64,000 nucleotides of DNA from Saprospira grandis str. Lewin. Lineage in GTDB: Bacteria; Bacteroidota; Bacteroidia; Chitinophagales; Saprospiraceae. The notes beneath the pieces were generated by a model. The model saw nothing but the letters and a program-made list of their open reading frames with translations, made no database searches and had not been told where the DNA came from. Positions 51,401-58,713 of the stretch are shown in pieces. The position numbers and the translations under genes were made by a program. The stretch's first letter is position 1. Each line of letters opens with the position of its first letter. The DNA lies in NCBI RefSeq assembly GCF_000250635.1, contig NC_016940.1:3162501-3226500 (forward strand). The letters run 5' to 3'.

Positions 51401-54085
51401 TTTACGTCCCCCTGCATCTTTGGGGATCTCAATACCGACATAGGCGGTAAAGGGAGAAAAAGGCATAGAGAAATTATCTACGCTAAAGTCTCCGCCAGAT
51501 TCAAAGGCGCGGACATTAAAGCCTGCGCGGAGTTTACCTGCAGGTAGGGCCTCCATTTTGATTTCGCCCTGAAGTTGGGCAAAGCCCTGTTCGTTTAGGC
51601 TGGCATCAAAGAGGGTAAAAGGGCTGCGGCTATAGTTGAGGCGAGTAGGATCATCAAAAACAAAGTCGGGATATTGCTCAAAATCAGTAGGCATGGGCTC
51701 TAGGCTCATTTGTACTCGGCTGCGGATTTTGGCCGCAGGGGCACCATGTAGCCATTTCACCTTGAGGTCGGCCTTAAGTTCTCGGTCTTCGGCCATGAGT
51801 TCCTCTTTTCCAAGGTCCAAGTCAATTTTGAGACGGTTGGGTTTTACCGTTTCAATCATGATTCTTTTGCTAAAGTTGAGTCCACCAGCGGCTACCTCCG
51901 CCGACCAGTTTCCGGTGGGGGCATTGTCTTCGGTCTTTATCTTAAAGCTATAGACCCCATTGAGGTGTTGCCCTTCTGTGCGGCTATAAACAATTTGTCC
52001 GCGAGGGTTGCGCAATTGCAACTTTAGGGGATATTGCATGGGCAGGGGCTCTTCTTTGCTTTCCAAAACTACGGTTAAGAACAGAGAATCACCAGGGCGC
52101 CAAACGCCTCTTTCTCCATACAAGCTCCCTTTTAGGCCCTTAACGGTTTGGCTGCGGCTACCGCCTACTTCAAAGCGGCTTAGCGAAAGGTTGCCGCCTT
52201 TAGGCATGCGCAAATAGCCTTTTTGCTTATTGTATTCGGCAACGACCAAGCTAGGTTCATATTTGGTGGTCGTTTTGGCAAAGCCATCACTATCTGTTTG
52301 TAGTTCGGCCATCAGTTGCTGAAAACGGTCATAGATTTTAACGGTAGCTCGGCCAATCGGCTCGGTAGTTCTTAGATCGGTTAGGGCAACAAGCACTTCT
52401 TTATTCGGTCCTCTTTTGGCAATCATTCCAATGTCGGAGGCCAAGAGGTTGCGGCGAACAAAGCGGCTATAATTATAATAGTCATCCGTACAAGGGTCAT
52501 TTCGGCGGCTATAGTTGTAGCTATAGAACTCTGGCCGCTCAAAAAAGCTAATGAGCTCTTGGCTTTCTTCATCTTCCTCATAAAGCGCTTGGGTGCTTTC
52601 TAGGCCCAAAGAGGCCGAAGCGCCACAACCAAAGGCTTGGTATTCTTTTCTAAAAGCGATAGCGACCTGATAAATAGCGCCCGGCTCTTGCTTAATGAGT
52701 TCGTCTAGGGCCAAGGCGTAGCGGGTCCATTCATTGGGGTTGGCATTGGGGGCCAGCTCTTGCAAAGAAACTCTTTTTTGGGCCACCACTCTGCCCATAT
52801 AATTGAGGTATTCATCATTGAGGTCATTATTTTGCAAAAATTGCAATACATTATTTTCATAAACCTTAATGACCTGCACATCTACGGCCTTGAGGTTGAT
52901 GGCCTCAAAGGGGAAAAATAGCCCTTTGTTGTTGGGCAAAATGCTTCCTCGGCCCAATAAACGAACAGCAGGCTGCGCAGAGCGGAGCTCTAGGCTAAAT
53001 TCTGCTTCTCCCTTGAGCTTATCTCCAGAATAAGAACGGAGGTCCTCATTAAGGACCAATTTAAATTCGCCCGTCGTATTTTTATTTCTAGGAATACATT
53101 TGAGCTCGTTCTTTTCAACAAAAATGTCAAAACGACGACTTACCTCATAGTCCGACTGAAAAATGCTGATATAATCTAGTTCTTGCAAACTATTGTTGGG
53201 CAGAATAATATCATTGTTAGTTGTTGGCGTAGTGTACTGGGCCAAGGGCTGAGAAAACTGAATAGAAAAGTAGGGATAGCCCGATTCATCATTCAATACC
53301 TTAACTTGGGCCACCTTAAACAGCTCAGAAGGCATGCTGATGGTATCTACGCCCTTTTTATCTAGGCCCAAAGCTTGTCCGTCCCAGCGCAAAAAGAGTT
53401 GGCCATCTTCGCCGCCTTTTTTGAGCTGAATATTTTTGATGGTAAATTGATGGGTTCTTTGGTCGGCCAAATGTTTCCAGACCAGCTCTAGGTTTTCTTG
53501 GCCCGGATAATCTACCTGCAGGAGTTGCTGCACCAGTTCGGGGCTAGCCACATCGGCGGTATAAAGGGCGCCTTCTAGCTCTAGTTGATCGGCTTGGTTG
53601 GCCTTGGGGATAAAAATCCGGTGGCTGCTAATTTCAAAATCTTGGGGTAGGGCCTTAAAGGCGAATTTAAAGTTTTCTAGGCCTTCGGGTAGCTTTTTAA
53701 ACAGCTTATTGAGGTCCAAAATAGCCCGAAAGCTTTGCTTTTGGGGCAGATTTTCTGCAGGTTCAAAGCGGAGCGTAGCGGCATCTTCCCAAAAGAGTTT
53801 TCCTTTTAGGGCGGGCTCAAAGCTCAGCAGTTCGGCATTGGCGGCTTGGCCAATTTGGGCCTTGCTGGCCAAATCGGAAGAAAAGCGAATGCGGATGGGG
53901 TCGGCTGCAGAAATCAGGCCTGCGGTATAGGCCGAAATATAGTTTTTGTAGGATTCATCGGCTGCTTGAAACAGCTCTTCTTCTGTGGGCGGCTTGTTTT
54001 TTTTGCTACAAGCAGAAAGGCCAAACAGTAAAAATCCCGAGAGCAGTAGACTGCTCCAAAATAAAGGGGAGATAAGTTGACGCAT
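48419..54085 (-). CDS. Bacterial alpha-2-macroglobulin lipoprotein with intact thioester (1888 aa)
   Basis: Traps proteases that breach the outer membrane. Lipobox FGLSAC gives Cys26, so it is anchored and periplasmic or surface facing. The N-terminal ~1300 residues contain serial MG-type domains, with the recognisable core LKGSLYGERGVWRPGDSLFL (MG/A2M_N) and NYIGSVRTMLVAAQDAAYG (A2M). The thioester site PYGCVEQTVSAVF (Cys ~1434, Gln three residues on) is intact, followed by the alpha/alpha-toroid region with TATGGFAYWPGGSEASEWGS. The C-terminal receptor-binding-like part has EELALEQVFPAGWEILS. Length is typical of bacterial A2M of the YfhM class. The usual partner gene for penicillin-binding protein 1C is not adjacent. 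Monocistronic with its own terminator. Confidence 0.93.
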   Translation of the reverse strand: MRQLISPLFWSSLLLSGFLLFGLSACSKKNKPPTEEELFQAADESYKNYISAYTAGLISAADPIRIRFSSDLASKAQIGQAANAELLSFEPALKGKLFWEDAATLRFEPAENLPQKQSFRAILDLNKLFKKLPEGLENFKFAFKALPQDFEISSHRIFIPKANQADQLELEGALYTADVASPELVQQLLQVDYPGQENLELVWKHLADQRTHQFTIKNIQLKKGGEDGQLFLRWDGQALGLDKKGVDTISMPSELFKVAQVKVLNDESGYPYFSIQFSQPLAQYTTPTTNNDIILPNNSLQELDYISIFQSDYEVSRRFDIFVEKNELKCIPRNKNTTGEFKLVLNEDLRSYSGDKLKGEAEFSLELRSAQPAVRLLGRGSILPNNKGLFFPFEAINLKAVDVQVIKVYENNVLQFLQNNDLNDEYLNYMGRVVAQKRVSLQELAPNANPNEWTRYALALDELIKQEPGAIYQVAIAFRKEYQAFGCGASASLGLESTQALYEEDEESQELISFFERPEFYSYNYSRRNDPCTDDYYNYSRFVRRNLLASDIGMIAKRGPNKEVLVALTDLRTTEPIGRATVKIYDRFQQLMAELQTDSDGFAKTTTKYEPSLVVAEYNKQKGYLRMPKGGNLSLSRFEVGGSRSQTVKGLKGSLYGERGVWRPGDSLFLTVVLESKEEPLPMQYPLKLQLRNPRGQIVYSRTEGQHLNGVYSFKIKTEDNAPTGNWSAEVAAGGLNFSKRIMIETVKPNRLKIDLDLGKEELMAEDRELKADLKVKWLHGAPAAKIRSRVQMSLEPMPTDFEQYPDFVFDDPTRLNYSRSPFTLFDASLNEQGFAQLQGEIKMEALPAGKLRAGFNVRAFESGGDFSVDNFSMPFSPFTAYVGIEIPKDAGGRKTLKVKDGNKINLVVLDQNGQPLANRKVKVGLYRLDWRWWWDNGYENLSRFSSSYHKGAISTIELTTDAQGKALYQVTPEEWGRYMVRITEESSGHCTGDFFYAGSPWDDSDFGNRSAASMLAFSADKEVYAPGEEVVLQLPAGKTGRALLSLENGKKILEHRWIKIQDNPKGIQEIRFKVNGQMSPTIYAHISLVQPHQNSLNDLLIRSYGVIPIRVEDPATRLEPQLEMPSKLQPNSTVSIKVQEAKGRPMTYTIAMVDEGLLDLTRFKTPDLWPEFYKKEALGVKTWDLYEQVLGAFGQQLDRIITIGGGSGMDPAQAKKANRFKPMVRYLGPFELKAGAKAEHQVKIPNYIGSVRTMLVAAQDAAYGQAEKTTPVRKDLMTLASLPRVLSPKERLALPVTVFAMEKGIKDVEVRLETNELLQIKGEKSKKLRFDQVGEQMLSFDIEAAEGLGVAKIKVVAQAAGKTASYELEVQVRNPNPRISKTYAAVLQPGENWEESLARIGMPGTNRASLELSRIPALNLQKRLHYLKRYPYGCVEQTVSAVFAQLYLGSLMPLSKKESAEVEQNVKAAIKRLARFQTATGGFAYWPGGSEASEWGSSYAGHFLLAAKKEGYLVPQAMLDNWSNYQKSMSRIWRMPRGEQLNQQSNAPLMQAYRLYTLALAGKSELAAMNLLRNQPLLPSNAKWRLAAAYALTGNSQLAKNMSKNLPKEVGSYREMSYTYGSDLRDEAMILETLNRLGQKTEAAKVLQQLAQKLSSDRWYSTQSTAYALLAAADFVKQQKGGAQAKNSYSFSFAQLNESASLEQAPIFETELPVGSQSEALKVKNTGGGPLFVQVLLEGQALQDETEEISNDLKLRVNYQDLEGKKLDIKQIKQGTDFIAIVEVANPGQRGRYEELALEQVFPAGWEILSNRMNAALGAGNSRADYQDIRDDRVYSFFDLGAGQKMTFKIYLNAAYKGRFYLPHQSCEAMYDHSIFANKAGGWVEVN

Positions 54086-54118
54086 GGGTAAGTATAATAG
54101 AGGTTAAGAAAGTTTTGT

Positions 54119-54247
54119 TTTGGGGCTGCCCCGCCCTTTGGGCGGGTCGGGCTGTGTCGTGGCTCGCAGGTCTGCTCGGCCCTGCGCAAAAAAACAAGTT
54201 TTTTGCTTGGTCTGCGGCTGCGCCGCCCCACTATCCATCCCTCAGCC
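54119..54247 (+). repeat. Structured interspersed element, copy R (GGCTG/CAGCC subtype)
   Basis: From TTGGGGCTGCCCC to CATCCCTCAGCC, plus orientation. The inner helix is GTGG/CCAC here, another compensated variant, and the small hairpin is GCGGC-TGC-GCCGC. A GGCGGC-TTT-GCCGCC hairpin follows. Confidence 0.86.
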
Positions 54248-54427
54248 AGGCGCTGCGCGCCTAGGCGGCGGCTTTGCCGCCTTTTGGGCCAAAGGCTCAG
54301 TTAATTAAGATAAAGCGATTCCTTTAGAATCTAAACAGAACGTCATTTTATCTGCCGAGAAGCGAAGAAAAAAGGCTGGGGCGGGCCAGTATAGGCGGCG
54401 CAGCCGCCTTGGCCCGAAGGGCCAAAT

Positions 54428-54557
54428 GGCCCAGCGCTGCGGAGCGGGTGGCCGAAGGCCAGACCGAGCCAGCGAAGCTGGCGAAGGGCCGAGCGAAGAG
54501 CGAGCCCCGCAGCATAGCGGCGGCCGCCCCTCTGAAAAGGGCGGCCGCGGGCCCCAA
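54428..54557 (-). repeat. Structured interspersed element, copy S (GGCCC/GGGCC subtype)
   Basis: From GGCCCAGCGCTGCGG to GCGGGCCCC, minus orientation, ending 7 bp from the marC stop. First hairpin GCGGCCGCCC..GGGCGGCCGC, variable hairpin CCAGC-GAA-GCTGG. The region 54248-54427 between R and S holds only more short palindromes. Confidence 0.87.
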
Positions 54558-54563
54558 ATCCAA

Positions 54564-55133
54564 CTAGTTAATCAAACCGCCCACATTAGAGGCAAAGAGC
54601 TTGATGGAAATGGCTAAAAGAATGACGCCAAAGACCTTGCGAATCACGTTCAGGCCCGATTGGCCCAGCAATTTTTCGATGCGGCCAGAGAGTTTAAGGA
54701 CCAGATAGACCACGATTAGATTAACGACAATGGCAATAATAATATTGGGTAGGGCGTATTCTGCCCGCAAAGAAAGCAGCGAGGTCATGGTTCCGGCCCC
54801 CGCAATCAGAGGAAAGGCAATGGGCACAATCGAGGCCGTTTCGGGGGCATCTTCCTTATAAATTTGGATGCCTAGCACCATCTCGATGGCCAAGAAAAAG
54901 ATGACAATAGCCCCGGCCACCGCAAAAGAACTAACATCAATACCGATGAGATTGAGAATTTCTTCTCCTACAAATAAAAAGGCAATCATAATAATTCCGG
55001 CCACCAAACTCGCCTTTTCGGATTGAATATGGCCCACCTTTTTGCGCAGGTCCAAAATGATCGGGATACTACCAATAATATCAATTACCGCAAATAAAAT
55101 CATGCTAGCCGTAAAGGCATCCTTGAAATTCAT
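54564..55133 (-). CDS. MarC-family integral membrane protein (189 aa)
   Basis: Six predicted helices, for example AFTASMILFAVIDIIGSIPI, SLVAGIIMIAFLFVGEEILN, AVAGAIVIFFLAIEMVLGI and IIIAIVVNLIVVYLVLKLSG, with the family block IVPIAFPLIAGAGTMTSLLS. MarC proteins have no proven substrate; the old link to multiple antibiotic resistance was not upheld. I use the ATG at 55133; a TTG two codons upstream is the alternative. A -7-like box lies ~60 bp upstream. The structured element directly follows the stop. Confidence 0.9.
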   Translation of the reverse strand: MNFKDAFTASMILFAVIDIIGSIPIILDLRKKVGHIQSEKASLVAGIIMIAFLFVGEEILNLIGIDVSSFAVAGAIVIFFLAIEMVLGIQIYKEDAPETASIVPIAFPLIAGAGTMTSLLSLRAEYALPNIIIAIVVNLIVVYLVLKLSGRIEKLLGQSGLNVIRKVFGVILLAISIKLFASNVGGLIN

Positions 55134-55191
55134 AAACAATTGTTTTAGAGCTATTTTTTATGATTACTCAATAGATAGTAAAAAATGAGCG

Positions 55192-55199
55192 CAAAGCTA
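55192..55199 (-). promoter_or_regulatory. Candidate -7 promoter box for marC
   Basis: TAGCTTTG on the minus strand, an exact TAnnTTTG, 59 bp before the marC ATG. The region around it is strongly AT-rich. Confidence 0.45.
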
Positions 55200-55339
55200 T
55201 AAAAGTTCCTTATTTTCTGCGAGTCGTCTACGTTATGATAAACTAAAGTAAGTCTTAATTTAAGGCTAAGATGAGGTGATTGAGCAGGGCTTTGTTAAAC
55301 AAAAACAAAAAAACACTTTTTTATTTGGCTGTCAATTTT

Positions 55340-55347
55340 TATATTTG
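55340..55347 (+). promoter_or_regulatory. Candidate -7 box of a small RNA
   Basis: TATATTTG, an exact TAnnTTTG, inside an AT-rich stretch on the plus strand, about 70 bp upstream of an orphan plus-strand terminator. A TTTG 12 bp upstream is too close to be a standard -33 box. Confidence 0.4.
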
Positions 55348-55353
55348 TAAGTT

Positions 55354-55449
55354 TGTACTGTAACTATTACAGGTTCATAATAGTTAGTTAGGTTAATGTA
55401 TTTTGGCAGAAGCGGGAGGCCTGAGGAGGTCGCCCGCTCTTTTTTTTTT
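55354..55449 (+). ncRNA. Candidate small RNA of about 95 nt
   Basis: A plus-strand intrinsic terminator (hairpin AGCGGGAGGCC..GGTCGCCCGCT at 55411-55438 and about ten T residues) has no plus-strand gene upstream: both neighbours, marC and etfA, are on the minus strand. An exact -7 box at 55340-55347 would start a transcript near 55354. A possible 23-codon reading frame from the ATG at 55396 runs through the hairpin, so I favour a non-coding RNA. No known RNA family is recognised. Confidence 0.45.
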
Positions 55450-55471
55450 GGACCCATTTTCCCTTAGGGGC

Positions 55472-55509
55472 AAAAAAAAACCTAGTTGCATAGCAACTAG
55501 GTTTTTTTT
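55472..55509. terminator. Terminator of the etfBA operon
   Basis: A run, CCTAGTTGC / GCAACTAGG with an ATA loop, then T run; symmetric, so it can act on both strands. It lies ~18 bp past the etfA stop. Confidence 0.94.
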
Positions 55510-55527
55510 ATTGGCTAAAGTAAAGGC

Positions 55528-56487
55528 TTAGTTATTGGCCTTAAATTTAGCGAGAGCGGCATTGAGTTTGGGCACCACATCGAAGAGGTCGCCAACAACG
55601 CCATAATCAGCAGCTTTAAAGAAAGGTGCTTCTGGATCTTTGTTGATCACAACGATCACCTTAGATTGGTTCACCCCAGCCAAGTGTTGAATTGCTCCAG
55701 AAATACCGATAGCAATGTAAAGCGTGGGACGGATAGCCACCCCAGTTTGGCCTACATGCTCATGGTGTGGGCGCCAGTGTACATCGGCCACTGGGCGAGA
55801 GCAAGCGGTAGCGGCACCAAGTGTACCAGCTAGTTCCTCGATGATTCCCCAGTTTTCGGGACCTTTCATACCGCGGCCAGCAGAAACCACCAATTCGGCT
55901 TCGGGCAAAGGAACGGCACCAGTGACGGTGTTCAATTCTTTTACCGTAATGCGGCCAGTAGCGGCATCTACGCTTACTGATTCAACAGCAACAGCAGCGC
56001 CTACCTCAGTGGGTCGGAACGTATTTCCGGCGATAGTCACTACTTTTTTGTCTGTTTTGAGGGCATAAGTGGCAAAAGCTTTACCAGAGAATACCCCTTT
56101 GCTGATATGCAAACCGCCATCGGCCACAGTAGGAATGCTAGTTGCGGCGGTCACCAAAGCGGCATCGAAGCGAGCAGCTAGGCGGCCGGCCAAAGACTTT
56201 CCAGAAGAAGAGTGAGCAAAAACGATAAGGTCAGCGCCAAATTTATCGGCCGCTTGGCCCAAAATGCTGGCATAAACCTGAGCGTCAAAATCGTTGCTAG
56301 CGTCTACATTGTACACTTTAGCAGCGCCATAAAGGCCCAAATCGCCAGCGCCATCGGCTTGGCCAATTGTAAGGGCGATACATTCTGTACCCATAGCTTG
56401 GGCAGCCTGATAACCGTAGGCTACGGCCTCTTGGGCAATTTTCTTGATACTGCCTGTTAGGCTTTCGGCAAATACTAATACAGCCAT
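55528..56487 (-). CDS. etfA: Electron transfer flavoprotein alpha subunit (319 aa)
   Basis: Holds FAD and, with EtfB, passes electrons from acyl-CoA and other dehydrogenases to the quinone pool through ETF:quinone oxidoreductase. The C-terminal FAD domain is clear: VVSAGRGMKGPENWGIIEEL (~200), ACSRPVADVHWRPHHEHVGQ, TGVAIRPTLYIAIGISGAIQ and NKDPEAPFFKAADYGVVGDL. The N-terminal domain starts MAVLVFAESLTGSIKKIAQE. It begins 33 bp after etfB and ends at a strong terminator. Length is normal. Confidence 0.95.
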   Translation of the reverse strand: MAVLVFAESLTGSIKKIAQEAVAYGYQAAQAMGTECIALTIGQADGAGDLGLYGAAKVYNVDASNDFDAQVYASILGQAADKFGADLIVFAHSSSGKSLAGRLAARFDAALVTAATSIPTVADGGLHISKGVFSGKAFATYALKTDKKVVTIAGNTFRPTEVGAAVAVESVSVDAATGRITVKELNTVTGAVPLPEAELVVSAGRGMKGPENWGIIEELAGTLGAATACSRPVADVHWRPHHEHVGQTGVAIRPTLYIAIGISGAIQHLAGVNQSKVIVVINKDPEAPFFKAADYGVVGDLFDVVPKLNAALAKFKANN

Positions 56488-56520
56488 AATATATTGAGAT
56501 AATTTTTGGTCAAGGAAAAA

Positions 56521-57261
56521 TTAGATGACTTTGGCCTCATTGTGCAAAAGTTGAACGAGTTCGTCCATATTGTCTGCATCAATAAGTTTAACATCGCCTT
56601 TTTCGGGCGGGTAGGCATAGCTCACCAATTCGGCACCTACAGCAGCTTCTACAGCGGGAACCACTTTGATGGGCTTACGCTTGGCCATCATGATACCGCG
56701 CATGTTGGGGATGCGTTGTTCGGCCATTCCTTTGGCGCAGCTCAATACAAATGGAGTATCTACAGTAAGTACTTCTTTACCGCCTTCAATATCGCGCTGA
56801 ACAGTAGCAGTAGTTCCCTCTACGCTCATTTCGATACCATAAGATACGAAGGGGAGGTCGAGGTATTCAGATACCATAGCAGGTACTTCAGAACCGTTGT
56901 AGTCAATGGTTTCTTTACCAAAGAAAAGAAGGTCAAAACCTTCTGCTTTGGCATATTCTGCAATTTGTTTGGCAACAAAAAGCGAAGACTTGGCTTCGGC
57001 ATCAATGCGCACGGCATTGTCTGCACCAATAGCAAGTCCTTTGCGGATCACCGCTTCATTTTCTTTGGGACCAACATGCAAAAGGGTAACGGTTCCACCT
57101 ACTTGCTCCTTGAGCTCGAGGGCGCGCACAAGGGCATACCACTCATCGTAGGGGTTCATAATAAACTGTACACCATTTTTGTCAAATTGGCTGTTATCTG
57201 CCGTAAATTTAATCTTGGCAGTGGTATCAGGTGTCTGGCTAACACACACTAATAACTTCAT
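56521..57261 (-). CDS. etfB: Electron transfer flavoprotein beta subunit (246 aa)
   Basis: Partner of EtfA; binds AMP and contacts the dehydrogenases. The start at 57261 (MKLLVCVSQTPDTTAKIKFT) is the conserved one; an upstream in-frame extension is AT-rich leader sequence. Motifs: NPYDEWYALVRALELKEQVG, TLLHVGPKENEAVIRKGLAI, GADNAVRIDA and LLFFGKETIDYNGSEVPAMV, then the recognition loop LPFVSYGIEMSVEG. The gene order etfB-etfA is standard. A candidate promoter lies about 80 bp upstream. Confidence 0.95.
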   Translation of the reverse strand: MKLLVCVSQTPDTTAKIKFTADNSQFDKNGVQFIMNPYDEWYALVRALELKEQVGGTVTLLHVGPKENEAVIRKGLAIGADNAVRIDAEAKSSLFVAKQIAEYAKAEGFDLLFFGKETIDYNGSEVPAMVSEYLDLPFVSYGIEMSVEGTTATVQRDIEGGKEVLTVDTPFVLSCAKGMAEQRIPNMRGIMMAKRKPIKVVPAVEAAVGAELVSYAYPPEKGDVKLIDADNMDELVQLLHNEAKVI

Positions 57262-57292
57262 AGACGTTAGAATTGAAATTATATGATAATTG

Positions 57293-57322
57293 TTGGCCAG
57301 CGGGCTGGCCAAATTTTTTTTT
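57293..57322 (+). terminator. Plus-strand terminator-like hairpin in the etfB leader
   Basis: TTGGCCAGC / GCTGGCCAA followed by nine T residues on the plus strand. No plus-strand gene ends here. It would stop antisense transcription into the etf promoter region, or the stem may fold in the etfB leader on the minus strand. Confidence 0.5.
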
Positions 57323-57339
57323 GCTTTTTCGAGCTTCGC

Positions 57340-57347
57340 CAAATATA
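57340..57347 (-). promoter_or_regulatory. Candidate -7 promoter box for etfBA
   Basis: TATATTTG on the minus strand, an exact TAnnTTTG, 79 bp before the etfB ATG. Confidence 0.5.
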
Positions 57348-57422
57348 GAGAGTTGAAGCTGAAAATTATAATGCTAAACTACTTTTTTTGTTCACTGAAC
57401 TATGGGCCAAACTATAGTAAAT

Positions 57423-58451
57423 TCAGGCCTTCCAGCTGGCTTCTACCTCTTGCCAACGCTTTTTGCGTATGCGGTTGATGATGAGGTCTACACTTTCTAT
57501 GACTAAATCATTGGCCAAATTATCTTTTTCGCCTTTGCTGTGCTCGCTCATCTGAAAAATAACCTCCAAAACAGCGGCCACGGTGGTTTCCAAAACCACC
57601 AAATGCTCTTTGTTGGCTAGGTCGGTGGTCAAGCGGTCGATCACCCCAAAGGTAATGCTCGAGACGGCCTGCTCTACATCCTGCTGTATAGATTTGCCCA
57701 AAACGGGAATCTTCTGCAGCTGCTTGAGCTCTTTGTTCCCATGCGTGATTTCCTCAATAATATCTTTTAAGTAGGCCTGTATTTCATAGCGATGCCGATG
57801 ATAATGCAGTTGCAAGCCCGCCTGAATATGCCCAGCCGCCCAGTCAGTTAGCTCCGCATGCTTGGGCCGAAATACATCCTGGGCCAAGGCTTTGGACAAG
57901 GGCGTCCCCCGCCGAATCTCAATTTTGGCCTCTTCCAATAAAGAAATCGCTACCCGATCAGAAATCTCCTCTACCGCAATGTTATAGTAATGAATGACTA
58001 AACGAAATAGGCTGTAGTTGTACAAATTGATGAATTTCCATTTGTGCAAACTATACAATAATGCAATGACCCGCAAAAAACGCAAGACCCGAAAAGAACT
58101 CAAGGGAATACAACCCAAGACATCATACCAATGCACAATGGGGTAGAAAAACCATTTGGCATAACGCTTTTTCCAAATGGCCCAAACCCAACGCAAACTA
58201 ATTTCTACAATAAAAAAGGTCCCGAATATCGTCGACTCATAAAGCAAAAAACTCTGATGCACTTCCTCAAAGTACCAACTGCTAAATTGAGGCAAAAAAG
58301 CATCAAAGAGTTGTTCCCGAATGAGCTTGATGCCAAAAATTTGATCAAAGGCAATCCAACTCAAGTCCAAAACGACCAAAATTAACATCAATAGGTCCAG
58401 TAATATCGCCTGCCGATGGGCTATTTGTTCTCGCTGCTCTGCTGTACTCAT
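57423..58451 (-). CDS. Membrane protein with voltage-sensor-like S1-S4 region, no pore (342 aa)
   Basis: I start it at the ATG at 58451 (MSTAEQREQIAHRQAILLDL); the longer frame upstream runs through structured element T. Residues ~15-140 hold about four membrane segments that follow the voltage-sensor plan: an S2-like segment with an acidic residue (FFIVEISLRWVWAIW, E83), an S3-like segment with HWYDVLGCIP (D110) and an S4-like segment with spaced arginines, SSFRVLRFLRVIALLYSLHK (R121, R124, R127). No pore helix or TxGYG filter follows. Residues ~150-342 are soluble and helical (EEISDRVAISLLEEAKIEIR, then VAAVLEVIFQMSEHSKGEKD). It may be a voltage-sensing or proton-conducting protein, or simply a membrane anchor with a similar plan. 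Monocistronic. Confidence 0.6.
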   Translation of the reverse strand: MSTAEQREQIAHRQAILLDLLMLILVVLDLSWIAFDQIFGIKLIREQLFDAFLPQFSSWYFEEVHQSFLLYESTIFGTFFIVEISLRWVWAIWKKRYAKWFFYPIVHWYDVLGCIPLSSFRVLRFLRVIALLYSLHKWKFINLYNYSLFRLVIHYYNIAVEEISDRVAISLLEEAKIEIRRGTPLSKALAQDVFRPKHAELTDWAAGHIQAGLQLHYHRHRYEIQAYLKDIIEEITHGNKELKQLQKIPVLGKSIQQDVEQAVSSITFGVIDRLTTDLANKEHLVVLETTVAAVLEVIFQMSEHSKGEKDNLANDLVIESVDLIINRIRKKRWQEVEASWKA

Positions 58452-58480
58452 ATTCTTTTCTGCTGCTTCTTTTTTATGAT

Positions 58481-58688
58481 TTGGGGCTGCCCCTTCCGCA
58501 GGGTTGAAACCCAGCGCAAAGCGGCATCGCTTTGCGAGCTTATACAAAATGAGGGTTAAAACCCTCATGAATGATTGCTCGGGTCGGGCTGTGTCGGGGC
58601 TCGCAGGTCTGCTCGGCCCTTCACAAAACTTCGCTAGCGCTCGTTTTGTTCGGTCTGGCCTTCGGCCCCCCCTTTCCATCCCTCAGCC
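58481..58688 (+). repeat. Structured interspersed element, copy T, with an 84 bp insertion (GGCTG/CAGCC subtype)
   Basis: From TTGGGGCTGCCCC to CATCCCTCAGCC, plus orientation. The first hairpin loop (58494-58577) is expanded by three more hairpins: GGGTTGAAACCC, GCAAAGCG-GCAT-CGCTTTGC and TGAGGGTT-AA-AACCCTCA. The variable hairpin ACAAAACTTCGC..GCGCTCGTTTTGT differs from copy D by a compensated end pair. Confidence 0.86.
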
Positions 58689-58713
58689 AGGCGCTGCGCG
58701 CCTTCTGGATCCA

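Noticed and set aside
57423-58451. Potassium channel
   Set aside because: Sensor-like segments are present but no pore loop or TxGYG filter follows.
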